Shown here: positions 9,124 through 21,865 of the stretch, in pieces
Position numbering within the stretch: the first letter of the stretch is position 1
How the letters are laid out: the number at the start of each line of letters is the position of its first letter
DNA from: Pterobdella sp. o SKG-2022
Taxonomy: Eukaryota; Annelida; Clitellata; Hirudinida; Piscicolidae
NCBI GenBank assembly: GCA_964035795.1
Contig: OZ038321.1
Location: 9,700,294 to 9,764,293 of the forward strand
DNA length: 64,000 bases
Direction: 5' to 3'
The notes under the pieces: generated by a model
The model's input: the letters and a program-made list of their open reading frames with translations, nothing else
Databases searched by the model: none
What the model was told of the DNA's origin: nothing
Made by a program: the position numbers and the translations under genes

Positions 9124-11043
9124 AATCAAATCAAAACAAATAGGGGTATGATTATAGTGGCATCAACTTCAGGAGTTTCTAGACCACTGAGTATTATGAA
9201 CCATGAATGCAAAATTGAATGCAATGTAATTAATGTAAGTTTTCATAGATATGACAAGTGTAACAAAGATTTTACAAGTATAACTAAATATAACAAAATA
9301 GAGAACTATGGTTATATGAAAGAAAGGTCAGTTGTTTGAAACAAAAGCATTCCTAATAATATTTATATAAAGAACATTTAAAAAACTGAGTTGATTTTAT
9401 GAATTTATTATTCCTGTGATGATAAAAATATATATATAGATAAAACTTCGAATAAAAAATTTCTCAGCAATCAAATGTTAGTTTTAGACAAAATTTGAAC
9501 AACTTCATTGTCTTCATCTTCTTCTTAAATGGCAAAGTTCAGGTTTGAGTTTCATTTTACTGTGTTCATTGTCTATTAACTGAAGTCATGTTCATCTTTA
9601 CTTACCTTCATTTTTTTCTCCCCACATCGACTTATATTCAAACATCAGTTGGATTTTAAGAATATAACCTTATTGCATTCCCCTACCTTTTGGTTCTATT
9701 TTTGCGCAAAACCTAGCGTTATTTATTCTTACTTTGCTCTTTCTATCTAAATACATAATTAAGACTGATTTCAATGAATACCTAAACTGGGCTTTAAAAT
9801 CATCTTGATCAATTTTTATTTAGTATTTGCTGTGGCTCATATTCCATGCTAAAAGTTACAATTAGTTTTTAAAAAATTTATCTTTTATTCACCCGATTGC
9901 TCTTCATTATCTTACCCACACATTTAATGATCAACAAAATGAATCTATTTTTAATCCGAGTGCTGATAAAAGAAAAAAAAATTCATACTTAGAGCTTTTT
10001 TATCACATACTTTATTGAAGCACTCTTTAATCTTTTCTTTTCCATACAACGAACGTCAAACTTACGTATCTCAAGCACCCATACTACCTTTCCCGAACGT
10101 AGAGTTTTTTCACTAAAGCAGTATTCGAAAACCTCGGAAATAATAATATAAATAATTTCAATTTAAAAGTGTTACATTTATATTAATCGTATCATTGATT
10201 TTTTTTTCTTTGGCGCCAATCGAAGGTGGCCTGTCGAAGTTATAATGGCAGGTCGAATAGTCGATTTTTATACTTAAAAACTACATAACTCAGTTTAAAA
10301 TGTCAAAATATTATTACTTAAAATAATTTCGCAATTTTATTTCAAAATTTGATAACAGTACAATAAAATACAAGAACTACTTATTTTGGGATGATTTCGG
10401 GTTTTTTGCTTTCCATAGAAAGAAGATGAATTGTGAACATCAACAATTTCATCTTATGCAACAACAAAAATTACAAAGATAAACACTTCATGGTTTTTTT
10501 GGGGGTAATAAAGGCTGGCATTGCTTGGATGAAAATTCTATAAAAGATAAAAAAAAAATATCATCATTTAATTAATATAATAGAATGTAACAATAAAGAA
10601 AAAGATAAGCAATTTTTGGTTTCAATTGTGATGATGTGGAAGTCCCATTGAAGAAAAAAGATGAAGACAATGAAGTTCAAATTTTGTCTAAAATTAACAT
10701 TTGATTGCTCAAAATATTTTATTTGAAGTTTCATCTATATATATTTTTTTGCTTTTTATCACAGATATTTTCATACATTCATAAAATCAACTCAGTTTTT
10801 TAAATGTTCTTTATATAAGTATTATTATGGTTGCTTTTGTTTCAATTAACAGACCTTTTTTTTCATATAAACTTAGTTAATTTTTTTGTTTTTTAGTTAT
10901 AATTGCATAAATTTTTTTTAAATTGTCATATCTAAGAAAACTTACATTACATTAAATTGCATTCAAAGATCATAATACTCAGTGGTCTAGAAACTCCTGG
11001 TTGATACTACCATAATCATACTCGTCATTGAGTTGATTTGATT
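9124..11043. mobile_element. Non-autonomous DNA transposon with ~400-bp terminal inverted repeats
   Basis: The sequence at 9124-9535 is repeated in inverted orientation at about 10640-11043. Both ends start with aatcaaatcaa, followed within about 20 bases by gtatgattat and then gtttctagaccactgag. The interior (about 9536-10640) has no reading frame of useful length, so the element depends on a transposase encoded elsewhere. The family is repeated in this window: the interior plus right half recurs at 48313-49133 (60 consecutive bases at 10281-10340 equal 48361-48420), and a left arm alone lies at 30556-30852. The superfamily is not clear: no obvious target-site duplication was seen. It sits in intron 1 of the ABCG-like gene. 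Confidence 0.85.
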
Positions 11044-11412
11044 ATTTCGAAACGTATTACAACTATGATTGTTTTAAAACGCAAAAGCTCTGTGATTGTC
11101 ACCTTACGCTACAAGTGTGAAAAATTCAATTTTAAAACATGATAATGAGATTATTTTTATCTTTCTTATTGAGTTTTTTGTGAATTTAGTACGAGATAGT
11201 TCCTCAAGAAGCAGCTCGAGCTTGATTGGGGCTGGCAACATCCCAAGTGAGCAACTTGTCTTAATCCAAAGGCTTTAAAATTTTTATTTAATAATTATTT
11301 TTTTTTATTAAAATTATATTTTATATAAACTATTTTACCCAAAATATTTTTATTTTTAAACTTACTAAAATATTTTGAGATTCGCTTCTATAACAAATAA
11401 ACATTTCATAAC

Positions 11413-11413
<1 letters not shown>
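11044..11413. other. AT-rich spacer in intron 1
   Basis: No reading frame, repeat family or RNA gene was recognised between the DNA transposon and the (CA)n tract. Confidence 0.4.

Positions 11414-11501
<88 letters not shown>
11414..11501. repeat. (AC)44 microsatellite
   Basis: An uninterrupted AC dinucleotide run of 88 bases lying just beyond the 3' end of the minus-strand LINE at 11573-13460. Confidence 0.98.
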
Positions 11502-11503
<2 letters not shown>

Positions 11504-11572
11504 CTACTGCATCTGTCCACCATCAGGCAGGTGCAGAGAATGGTTGCCATTCCTTGTTGTTGTTGCGCATTT

Positions 11573-13460
11573 TTACTGGTAGTTTTGAAAACCCTGTCGC
11601 TCGAAATTTCTACCACAGTGTTGGCATAAGATTGTTATTGTTTCTTGTTGTGAGTGTTTTTGTCTGATGTGGTTTGCAAGGCCAGCTTTGTTAACTGAAA
11701 TTTTGTTGCAACCAGAAAAAGAGCATACCAAACCGTTTAATACCCCATTATTTATGTTCAACTCACCACATATGTTATTAGTATTGTTATATTGTACATT
11801 CAGCTCTTTTTTTCAATCTTTCTTATCTTTTTCTGATTATTCTTTATTCTGGCTGAGATCGATTATGAGGGTATTTATGCTTTTCCGCCATTCGATTCTG
11901 TTCTTCGCTTTGCTACGCCAGCCAGACAGCAACCCAATAGCTTTCAAAACGTTATTCACCTCATCATGCAACCTATGTTTTTGACCACCTTGACTTTTTT
12001 TACCACCATATATTTTACTGACCAATAATTTTTTGGGCCACCGGGAATCTGCCATTCTTTCAATATGTCCAAGCCATTTGAGTCTTTCAGTTGAAGGATT
12101 GAATCTAAGCGTTCAATGTTGCCTCTTATTTTTATTTCGGTGTTTATTAATTTGTTTCTCATAGAGATTTCACATATAGACCAAACACACTTATTAACAA
12201 AAGACTGCAATCTTTGAACGTGGCTGCTCAAAAGAGTCCAAGTCTCACAACCGTGAAACAGAATTGGTATTAAAATGGATTTGAAAAGCCTCATCTTCGT
12301 TTTCCTTTTTAACTTTTTTTGATACCATATTGAGCCTCCCAATACTTCTGAAAGCAATCGATGCTTTACAGGTACGAGTATCAATCTCTTCATCTATGGA
12401 ACAGTCGTTTCGAAGTATACTGCCCAGATATTGATACTGCTCAACTTCCTCAAAACCACCGTCAATTTGATGTACCGAACTGTTGTCAAGATGAGTAACT
12501 TTATTATCAGCTTCAAAACGCACAGTCATTACCTTAGATTTTTGAGTATTGATCTTTAGGCCATAACAGGTAAATTCTTCCTTGAGCGATTGAATAAGAG
12601 AATTCAATACACTTCGATCATTGATCAATAATACCACATCATCTACGTATATGAGGATTTGAACCTTATCACTCGTGTTGAACTTAAGACGGCTGTTGTT
12701 TACTAGAGGAGCATCGAGGTTGTATTGAGCATCAGGATGTTTCATCATGGCAGTCCTTATGATAACACTTAAAAATAAGTTAAACAGAGTTGAAGCTAGT
12801 ACATCAACTTGCTTTACACCTGATTCAACCTTGTATTCTTCAGACAACTGACCTTCAAACCGCACCACCCCATATGTTTCCTTATGTTTCTATTATACTC
12901 ACGAACTTTTCAGGAAAGTTGTAGACACGACGTAACACAGCCCAAAGTAAGTTTCTGTTAACTGAGTCGTACGCTTTACAGAGACCAAAGAAGCACAAAA
13001 AAACCGGTACGTTGAACTCCTTGGCCTGTTGCATCAATATTTTCGTAGATTGCAGAGTTTCATAAAAATTTTCAGTTTTCTGACTCATCAACCTTTGTAG
13101 GAGCATATACGGCAATAAGACTGATACCAAAAACACCTATTTTCACTCTTACTTGCAATAACCTTTCGTTTATAGGGCGAAAAACACCATTTTTTTTTCT
13201 AAGCCTCTTTGAATTCATTCCTCAAGATAACACCAGTACCTCGTTGGTTGCCACTTTGCTTCACATCCATACCTGAAAACACCACGACTGCATCGTCTAC
13301 CTCTAACACACCTGAACCCACTCATTGAACTTCAACCAACGCCATGACAGACATGCGTTTCAGCTTCATTGTTTCAATTACTTTTAAAAGTTTGATGTTG
13401 AATTCAGTGGGGTTACCCAGACTTTTTACGTTCCAAAAGCCAATATTGTAAAAAACTATT
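11573..13460 (-). pseudogene. APE-type LINE with C2H2-like C-terminus, internally deleted
   Basis: Reading the minus strand from 13460: endonuclease start NIGFWNVKSLGNP, then FGISLIAVYAP; next, in another frame, FLCFFGLCKAYDSVNR (RT motif A), GVKQVD (normally GVKQGD), YVDDVVLLIND (intact catalytic YVDD), LKINTQKSKV and YQYLGSIL. The post-RT region follows, with LFHGCETWTLL. The 3' end (11573-11761) has a C2H2-type pattern CSFSGC.......H...H and a second CQHC. The part between the YAP motif of the endonuclease and the RT palm is missing, so an internal deletion joined them. Four or more frame breaks make it inactive. Its 5' end abuts the 645-bp CA/TA tract. Confidence 0.8.
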
Positions 13461-13528
13461 CTGTTCTAAGAATAAAGATTGGTGCGAGTCTGACAGATTA
13501 TCAGCCTTGTGCAGACTTGCTCTTTATT

Positions 13529-14760
<1,232 letters not shown>

Positions 14761-16955
14761 TCATCCATGGAAGAAAAATGGAAGAGATATGAATTTCTTA
14801 TAGCCTCTCTGGAAACTATTAAAACATCATGATGTGAGTGCAACTCATCATCAATGGAGTTACTACAATTGAGAGTACTGCCAAGATAAAAAAACTTTGG
14901 AGCGATTGCCAGCTTTTGTCCGTAGACATAGATTGATGGCTCGTCATATGTTCTTCCAAAAGTTGGTTGGTACATCAAAAAAGTTTTCTTCAAACTGATA
15001 AGGAGCCTCAACGCAGTGCACACAGCTTCAAAAAAATTCACTAGTTGCTGCATTTCCATCTCGGTGTGAGTCAGCAAAGCACAGTCGTTTGCATAAAGCA
15101 ATTCACGTATCACGCTTATCATTGATTTGGTGCTGGCAGTGAAACATTTGATTTTAAAAATCTTTTCAGTGGTTCGATAGTGAATGTAAAAACCTTCGCT
15201 ACTATCCTTAAAAGCTAATTGAAACACCATAAAAAATAATAGTGCAAATAGTGTTGGAGCTAGCGTATCTCCCTGCTTGACACCGTTTCCTACAGTGAAA
15301 GGTTCTGCAAATTTGCCCCTAGTATTCAGCGTAGTTTTCAGGTCGTGATGAAAAAGTTTTAAGATAGAAACCAACTTTTTTGGACAGCCTAACTTTCCAA
15401 GAATCAACCAAAGAGCTTAACGGTTTACTGTATCAAAAGCCTTAGTAAGATCAATGAACACTTGAAAAAGATCTTTGCACTGTTCCTGACGTTTTTATTG
15501 CAGTTGTCCAATTGTAAATATCATATCAATTGTTCCTCGATCACTTCTAAACCCACACTGAGATTCTAGCAAAACATTATCAGGAATGTGAAAATCAATT
15601 CTTCTGAATATTAATGCAACTAAGAATTTTAATCACAACTGATAAAAGTGAGATTCTTCTGTAGTTACTGCAAACGTTTTTAGAACCATTTTTTTTTATA
15701 AAACACAGCTAACAAAGAGTTTCTCTAAACCTCAGAAATAGTCTCCAAGCTGTTTGTGATAAAGTAGTCAACACTGAACCAGTGCAACAAAAGAATTCTG
15801 CAAGAAGGCCATTTATATCAGGGGACTTACCAGAATTCAGTTTAGAACTACTTTTTCCGCTTCCTGTGCTTTTATTTCATCAGCCGAAGCGTTTATAACC
15901 GGTTTAGTTGGAATAAATTTAATTAGCTCTGAATTGAATACAGAAGGTCTATTTAGAAAATCGCCAAAGTTTTTGTCCCATCAGTTTAGGATGCCGGATG
16001 GGTCACGAATGAGATGCTTATTATCTTTGCTTTTCAAAGGCGTGATAGAGAAACTAGAAAGCCCACAAACCTCGCGCAATAGACTGTAAAATACTCTAGT
16101 GTTCTTAGTGTCAGCTACTAATTGGATCTCATCAGTCCTCTTTTTCCACCAAGTATTTTGAATCATTCTCAATTTGCGTTGTATTTCGGTTTTGATGAAA
16201 TTAAACCTAGCTTTCAAACTTTCTAATTCATGGGAACCGGTCACACACTTAGTCAAAGCATTATATGCCTTCGACTTAGATTCTAGTAATGAATGTATTG
16301 TCACGTCATTTTCATCGAATCAGTCTCGGTTTTCACGCTTCAAGACCAGTATTCTCTAAATTAACCCCATTCACAGAAACTTTAAAGTCTTTCCATAAAT
16401 TTTCGCAGATTATATTTTTCATTTCCCTTACTAGTTTTTCTTTCACAGCAGCATTTTTTACACCAGCTACATTGATACGTTTAGGTAATTTGGTTCCACA
16501 ACTGCGGTTCCTAGGCTTAACCACAAAGTTCAACTTAGCTCGAACAAGTCGGTGGTCAGTCCAACATTCAGCACCCCGCATAGCACGGACGATTCATACA
16601 TCAGCTATGTTACGCCTACTGACCAACAAAAAATCTATTAAGTGCCATTGTTTCGAGCCAGAGTGCATTCAGATAGTTTTGAACTTGTCCTTCATTTGGA
16701 ACATAGTGTTGGTTATCTGAAACCGTATTTCCATGCAAAATTGTAGCAGCATTAAGCCATTGCTTTTAAGTTTTACAACGCCATGTTTACCTAAAACGTG
16801 CCAAGTTTCCGCATCTTTTCCGACTCTTGCATTAAAATCGCCCAGGATAAAGACTTTATAAGCCGAAAGAATCTTAGTAACAAGTTGCCTCAGACCCTGA
16901 TGGAAAAAATCAGGATGGAGAAAGCTTGGAACGCCCTGCACAGCCTAAAAAAGTC
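14761..16955 (-). pseudogene. APE-type LINE, truncated both ends, mutated catalytic site
   Basis: Minus strand from 16955: VFILGDFNARVGKDAETW (endonuclease GDFN motif), HRLVRAKLNFVVKPRNRS (end of endonuclease), DWFDEN region near 16.3 kb, linker with TWWKKRTDEIQ, then decayed RT motifs (LTKAFDTVN near 15.42 kb, read with a stop), GNGVKQGDTLAPTLFALLF, RELLYANDCALLTH and ISLKKTFLMYQP, FYLGSTLNCS. The catalytic YADD has become YAND, removing the first aspartate. The homology to the related copy at 25.6-28.2 kb stops near 14840, so the C-terminal zinc-finger part is absent. The 5' end is cut inside the endonuclease. Multiple stops and shifts occur. It is in the same orientation as the host gene, in intron 1. 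Confidence 0.8.
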
Positions 16956-16959
16956 TATA

Positions 16960-19438
16960 AAGTTTGAAATGCTTTCGAGCTTTCAAAAACACTAAAAAGC
17001 TTCAATCAGCGAATAACTTGCAATAAATACTTTTAAGTTTAGTGAAGTCAGTTTTGTTATATAAATTAACTATCTTGACTAAGAAGTTATTAAAATAAGC
17101 TTGCTGGGACATATACTGAATGGTGAAAGCTGTTTTGACTAAGTCATTGAAGCAGCATCCTCCTATATAAAAAAACTAAAAAAAGACATTCCGTGAAGAA
17201 AGTGGTAATAAAAGATTTAGGTTTTCAAAAAAATTTTTTCAAACCAAGAAAAACTGTTTAGCAGTTTGGTTTGTAAAGGCCTCTTCAGGAATACATCACG
17301 AGAAAAAGCCAATAAATAAATCGACTAGTTAGTATAAAGCAGCAACATCCCATATGAAAATATACACAAGTCGATCGAAGACTGGAACGTTTGGGGAGAG
17401 ATTGTAAAATGGGCTCGGCTAATTCACCCGATCTGATGATGGTGACTTACAGAAAGAAATATATGTTAAATTTCATTTTTTTTCTATCAATTGGAACCTC
17501 CTATCTTTCTATGCCTGAGATTTCCTTTATTCATTCAAATTTTCGTTAGAAAGCTACTATTATATCCTATAACCTATAAGCGCTTCGGAAAAGTATATTC
17601 TGTATATAATCTTTTTTAAAATTTAATTAATACTAAATAGTATTAATTTCTTACAATTATCACTATTTTTCTAACTAGAAAATCATATCATAAAAAATAT
17701 ACAATAAAATATTAATATAATATAAAACGATTTATATACATGCAAGTATAAAAATTTTATTCGAGCGTCGAATAACATATTCAAAATTTGAAACCTCTAC
17801 AACTATTGAACTTTTCATGATTGCCGTTTCCATTAGCCAAAAAAACTATTTAGCATTGAAGTGACACCCCACAGACTATCCCAACGAACAAACTCGTTTC
17901 ATTCCACATGCCTGTTATCGGCTTGAATGAATTATCGATGGCACTGAAGCAAACTTTGTGCACGCATATTGATACGAGTGTCGTACACCAAACAAGCTTG
18001 ACGTTTGCATAAAAAATCATTAATAATCAGATTAAAATAACTTTTTAAATTTTAATTAAAAACAATAAAAATTTCAAAAAACACTCATTCAAAAAATTCA
18101 ATTAAAAAAATCTCCAATATTTTTATGTATACAATTGAAATGTTGAATTTCTAAAAAATGAATATATTGTTACAACTAATGGAACAATTTTTCTATATTG
18201 AATCTTATCTTCACCATACTTCTTTTAATAATAAGTAAGTTAGAAGGGGTATAAGTCTTTTTTCGGAAATATAACAAAATAATCATCCAAATCATTGAAT
18301 ACACAACACTGGTGATTGGGAAAATATGATTGAGCATTAGTTCGTACATCGTGTATGTTCCCTATGTAATTCAGCCGATATTTTCGATGTCATTTATATA
18401 GTTCAAAGACTAACTTATATTATTATAAATTATTTTTTTTGCATTTTTCATGAGAATTATTTTCAAAGAAATATGAAACTTCTGAAATATGTAGGACTAA
18501 ACGCCAGGACATCCGTGTTACAGTTATCATTTTATTACAGATTGGCTTGCAAACACGGGCTTTCAACATTCAAAATGATTTTCCGTTAAACGAGACAAAA
18601 TAGATTATATGATGAATCATATTATTTTCTAATTTCCAAACAGATCAAACAAGTTCTGAAACACTAAAAAATAAAAAAAGAGTATGAAGCTTTTTTTGAA
18701 TAGTGATGGTTTAATAAGATTGTCTTTTGGAGAGATCATATGTATCTTTCATTAGTAATATCTGATTCACTCTCAAAGGTCCTTAAAATACATTTATGTT
18801 TTAAAGAAATTATAATTTATCTATATTTGAAAATAAATGCATTCATGAAATCCTCATTTTAACGTGTAGAATGAAAAATTTTTAATATGATTGTGAATAA
18901 GTGTTTCAATAACGAACAATGAATTCATAGAAGAATTATTCAAATTAGATTTCATATTTTATCATGCTAAAATTTAAACATTAGCTTTAGATAAAAGAAA
19001 AGCATAATTTGTTAAACTATCAAGATATCATGAGACTGTGTCTAAATTAAGGTTAATTTTATAGCCTTCATAAAATCTTATAAATAACTAAAATTACGAG
19101 TCAGTTTTTATTTAACAAGAAAATCACGTTTTACTTCAATTAAGCACAGAGTGAAACTAAAAACTCAGTTATTAAAAAGAACAAAGCTTTTAGGTAACCA
19201 AACAAACGTCTTCAAATCTCTGTAACAAATATGTGATGAGTTTTGTATATTTTTCCAAGTCAATCCACTTTTTTCATCAACAAATAAAATTCCTTCCTAC
19301 ATATTTTCTCAATATACCTCTAAGCAGTAAAAAGATGTTGAGAGAAAACTAAATTTATTCAAAAACATGAAATTATTGTAAAAATTTTACACCTTCAATA
19401 ACTTAACATGTTCCAACAATAAGACAAAAAGCACAAAC
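16960..19438. other. AT-rich intron 1 sequence next to exon 1, no gene found
   Basis: About 2.5 kb without a convincing gene. A slightly GC-richer patch at 17850-18000 and a patch at 17330-17450 with short frames were examined. Neither gives a recognisable protein, and no repeat partner was found in the window. Confidence 0.4.
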
Positions 19439-19667
19439 TTTTTTTTCGGCCATGTTTCACGGTGTAAGTGAGTTCCTTAAACTCTATGTTGATATGTTTG
19501 ATCTTGGGTAGCTGAGAGAAAGCTGATGTATAACCTTCTTTATTGTCGGTTTTTTTGAGTCTTGGAATACTTATTGGAACGTGAAAATTATCGTTTCTCT
19601 CTACTAGTTGCCCGTTTTCTCCCACCACCAGTGGTACTTGAATCTGTACCGAAACCAACTCTGCCAT
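19439..19667 (-). CDS. ABCG1/ABCG4-like ABC half-transporter, exon 1 (N-terminus)
   Basis: First coding exon of a minus-strand gene for an ATP-driven half-transporter of the ABCG family. Relatives dimerise and move sterols, lipids or pigments across membranes. The ATG at 19667-19665 has a TAA in frame two codons upstream and a favourable context (A at -3, G at +4). It encodes MAELVSVQIQVPLV, then HINIEFKELTYTVKHGRKK, the first strand of the nucleotide-binding domain. The exon ends in phase 1 at a GTTTGT donor, and codon A+CA joins it to exon 2. Together exons 1-3 encode 179 residues of a protein that is usually about 600-700. No upstream non-coding exon was identified. The subfamily call rests on exons 2 and 3. 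Confidence 0.85.
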
Positions 19668-20750
19668 TTTTTATTTGCTTTTGCTGTTCAAATACAATAA
19701 GCAATTTGACGTTTACAAATTTTGGTAAAAATTTTTATAAAATTCACCAAATTAAATTAAAAGGATCATTTGTTTCTTGGTGTTTGAAACGCCCCAAATT
19801 TCAAAACTCAAAGAAGATAACCGAACCAGCTAGCAATCGAAAGTGTATGTAACTTTGTTTGGTATTTATATCTTTGTGTATACACTTTCTAAATGAGTTC
19901 CTATTAAATGTATTTTGAAACAATATTGAAGAGCTTTTGTTTGAAGTTTTGAAACTATTTGAATACTAAATTCGATGAATTTCTTGTAAGTTAATAAAAA
20001 TGGATAATGAAAATATTTAATTAATAACCAAATTGAATGATAGCAAATGAAGTTGAACTAAAACAGGTCGATGGGTGGAGTCAATGGGTACAGATGTACC
20101 GAGATTTTTAAATTGCTGTATATTCACAAGGCTATTTTTGTGTTCACAATGACAATATTGAATATTGTTAATCGAATAAACTTTAAAAGATTTTGTTGAT
20201 TTTTTTAGTTTTAAATTTTATCGAAAATTAAAATTCTGAAAGTAACAAAAGTCCGGCCTAGCAAGTTCAGTGAGAGTAAAATGATTTGTATTTAAAACTC
20301 TAGAATCCTGATTAATTTGACATGGAATGACAATATTTAGTTTGAATAAATAGCAAAAAATAGTTCGTTTTTATGAAAATAGTTCTGCCAAATATTAAAC
20401 TTCTAATAATGTACTAAGTTTATCGGTGATATTTAATCTTTCTTATTATTAAGATTATCACCATAAACTATCGTGTAATACAAAATGTATTAATTAATAT
20501 ATATTACGTAATTACATCTTTTTCAAGCATTTGATACACATCATTAAGTATTAGGAACTAGCATGAATATAGGGGTTTTCGATCAATTTTTAAATCTTTG
20601 CAATCACTTATCAACTTTTTGCAATAACTTTTTAAATACTTTCGATGAATTTGAAAAAAATATTTTTAATAAAAAAACTCGGAAAACAATTTTTAAAATC
20701 TTTAAAATATTTCAAAAAAATTTTAATATAAACAATTTTTGTTAGTTGTC
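19668..20750. other. Upstream flank of the ABCG-like gene, no gene seen
   Basis: AT-rich sequence preceding exon 1 on the minus strand. It should contain the promoter or a 5' UTR intron, but no reliable TATA box, initiator or other element can be singled out in sequence this AT-rich. Confidence 0.35.
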
Positions 20751-20751
20751 T

Positions 20752-20868
20752 CTAAAATTTTTGGCATATTTTTCTCTCTTCTCTTTTGTATTTCCACAGT
20801 TCCTTTTCTGAGAAACCATTGTCAGTTTCTTCAAAGTATAGTGGTACTTCAGGAGTGCCCGGTCGATC
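20752..20868 (-). other. Exon-like open segment, unknown protein
   Basis: A minus-strand frame beginning just after a good splice-acceptor-like sequence (tttttctcaacag) reads DRPGTPEVPLYFEETDNGFS, then EKELWKYKREERKICQKF and a TAG stop. Its composition is less AT-biased and more protein-like than random frames nearby. It could be the last coding exon of another minus-strand gene, or a transposon fragment. No partner exon was found in the window and I do not recognise the sequence. Confidence 0.3.
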
Positions 20869-20869
20869 C

Positions 20870-21480
20870 TGTTGAGAAAAACTTCAATCATATGTTCATT
20901 TTAAAGTTTTTGTACAATCTGTATCAACGTTCTGCAAAAGTGCTTTCGAGCTTTCGTAGTTTTACCGGTTTTTAAAAAACTTTTTATAATGGCGTTAACA
21001 GCATGGAACTAATTTCTTTTATAGAATTGCCATCGAGCAAGTTATTCTCTCCCTATCATCATCAGAAACTTTGTGGTTCAATCTCAAGCATGACAAAACT
21101 TTAAACTTTAAGCATACGATATCTACAACTACTAGCTTGAAAAGCAAAACAGAATGAAAACGCGAGTTAGATATATATAAAATATAGAATATATATTCGA
21201 AAAAAAAAATATAAAATTTGAAAATTAAAATTTATTTGCTGTATATGGGAATTATATAAATTTTTCTAATTTAAGAAAAAAATTTTATTGAAATTTTTGA
21301 ATTGATTTTGAATTTTTGGAAAATATTTATTGAGTTTTTTATTGAAAATATTTTAAAAAGTAATTGCAAAAATTTTAAAAGTGATTGCAAAGATTTAAAA
21401 AGTGATCGAAAAACCCTATAAGATAACTTTTTTGTTTATTATACCTTTTCTTAAAAGAAATTTCAAAAACCTCCAGAATA
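20870..21480. other. AT-rich sequence, nothing recognised
   Basis: Low-complexity AT-rich DNA with many near-repeats of aaaatttt. No gene was found. Confidence 0.4.
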
Positions 21481-21489
21481 TGAAAAAAA

Positions 21490-21800
21490 TTTATCCGCAC
21501 AACACCAACAAGCCAGATTCTTCGTCTCAGCCAAAACTCATAAGTTTGATGACTTGTCTAAAATTTGCTTGAACGCATTAAAATAAAGCCCATTATCAAC
21601 CAGAAAAATACTTGTTTTTATAACACAAGCCAAATACTAGCAAAATACTTGAAACTAATAGCTAATGATGAGTAAGCACTAGAAAACACACAAAAATTTC
21701 CACAAACGCTCATGAAACTCAATCAAGGAACGTTAGCTATAATGAAGAATCCCTCTAATAATCTACCAATCCAAGTAATCATTGAATATATAAGAAAGAA
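21490..21800 (+). pseudogene. Penelope-like RT N-terminal fragment
   Basis: The plus strand reads ARFFVSAKTHKFDDL, KIKPIIN, NTSQILAKYLKLIAND, and LENTQKFPQTLMKLNQGTL with one stop. The pattern ARFy...KtHK....kPI......iaKyL..l....... corresponds to the early RT motifs of Penelope-like elements (RP.. and YN.AKYL). It stops before the catalytic region. It lies next to the 3' tail of the minus-strand CR1-like LINE, and another Penelope-like RT piece (25310-25570, same strand) lies just past the LINE's other end, so the LINE may have inserted into a Penelope-like element. Confidence 0.55.
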
Positions 21801-21865
21801 ATAAATTAAAATAATGAATTGACTCATTTATGTAATAGAAATTTTTTCACCAAATTACTTTATAA

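Noticed and set aside
11365..11629. Frames of about 84 residues crossing the (AC)44 tract
   Set aside because: Same artefact of a dinucleotide repeat.
17850..18000. GC-richer patch considered as an extra exon of the transporter
   Set aside because: Frames on the minus strand contain stops, and exon 1 to exon 2 already join in phase without it.
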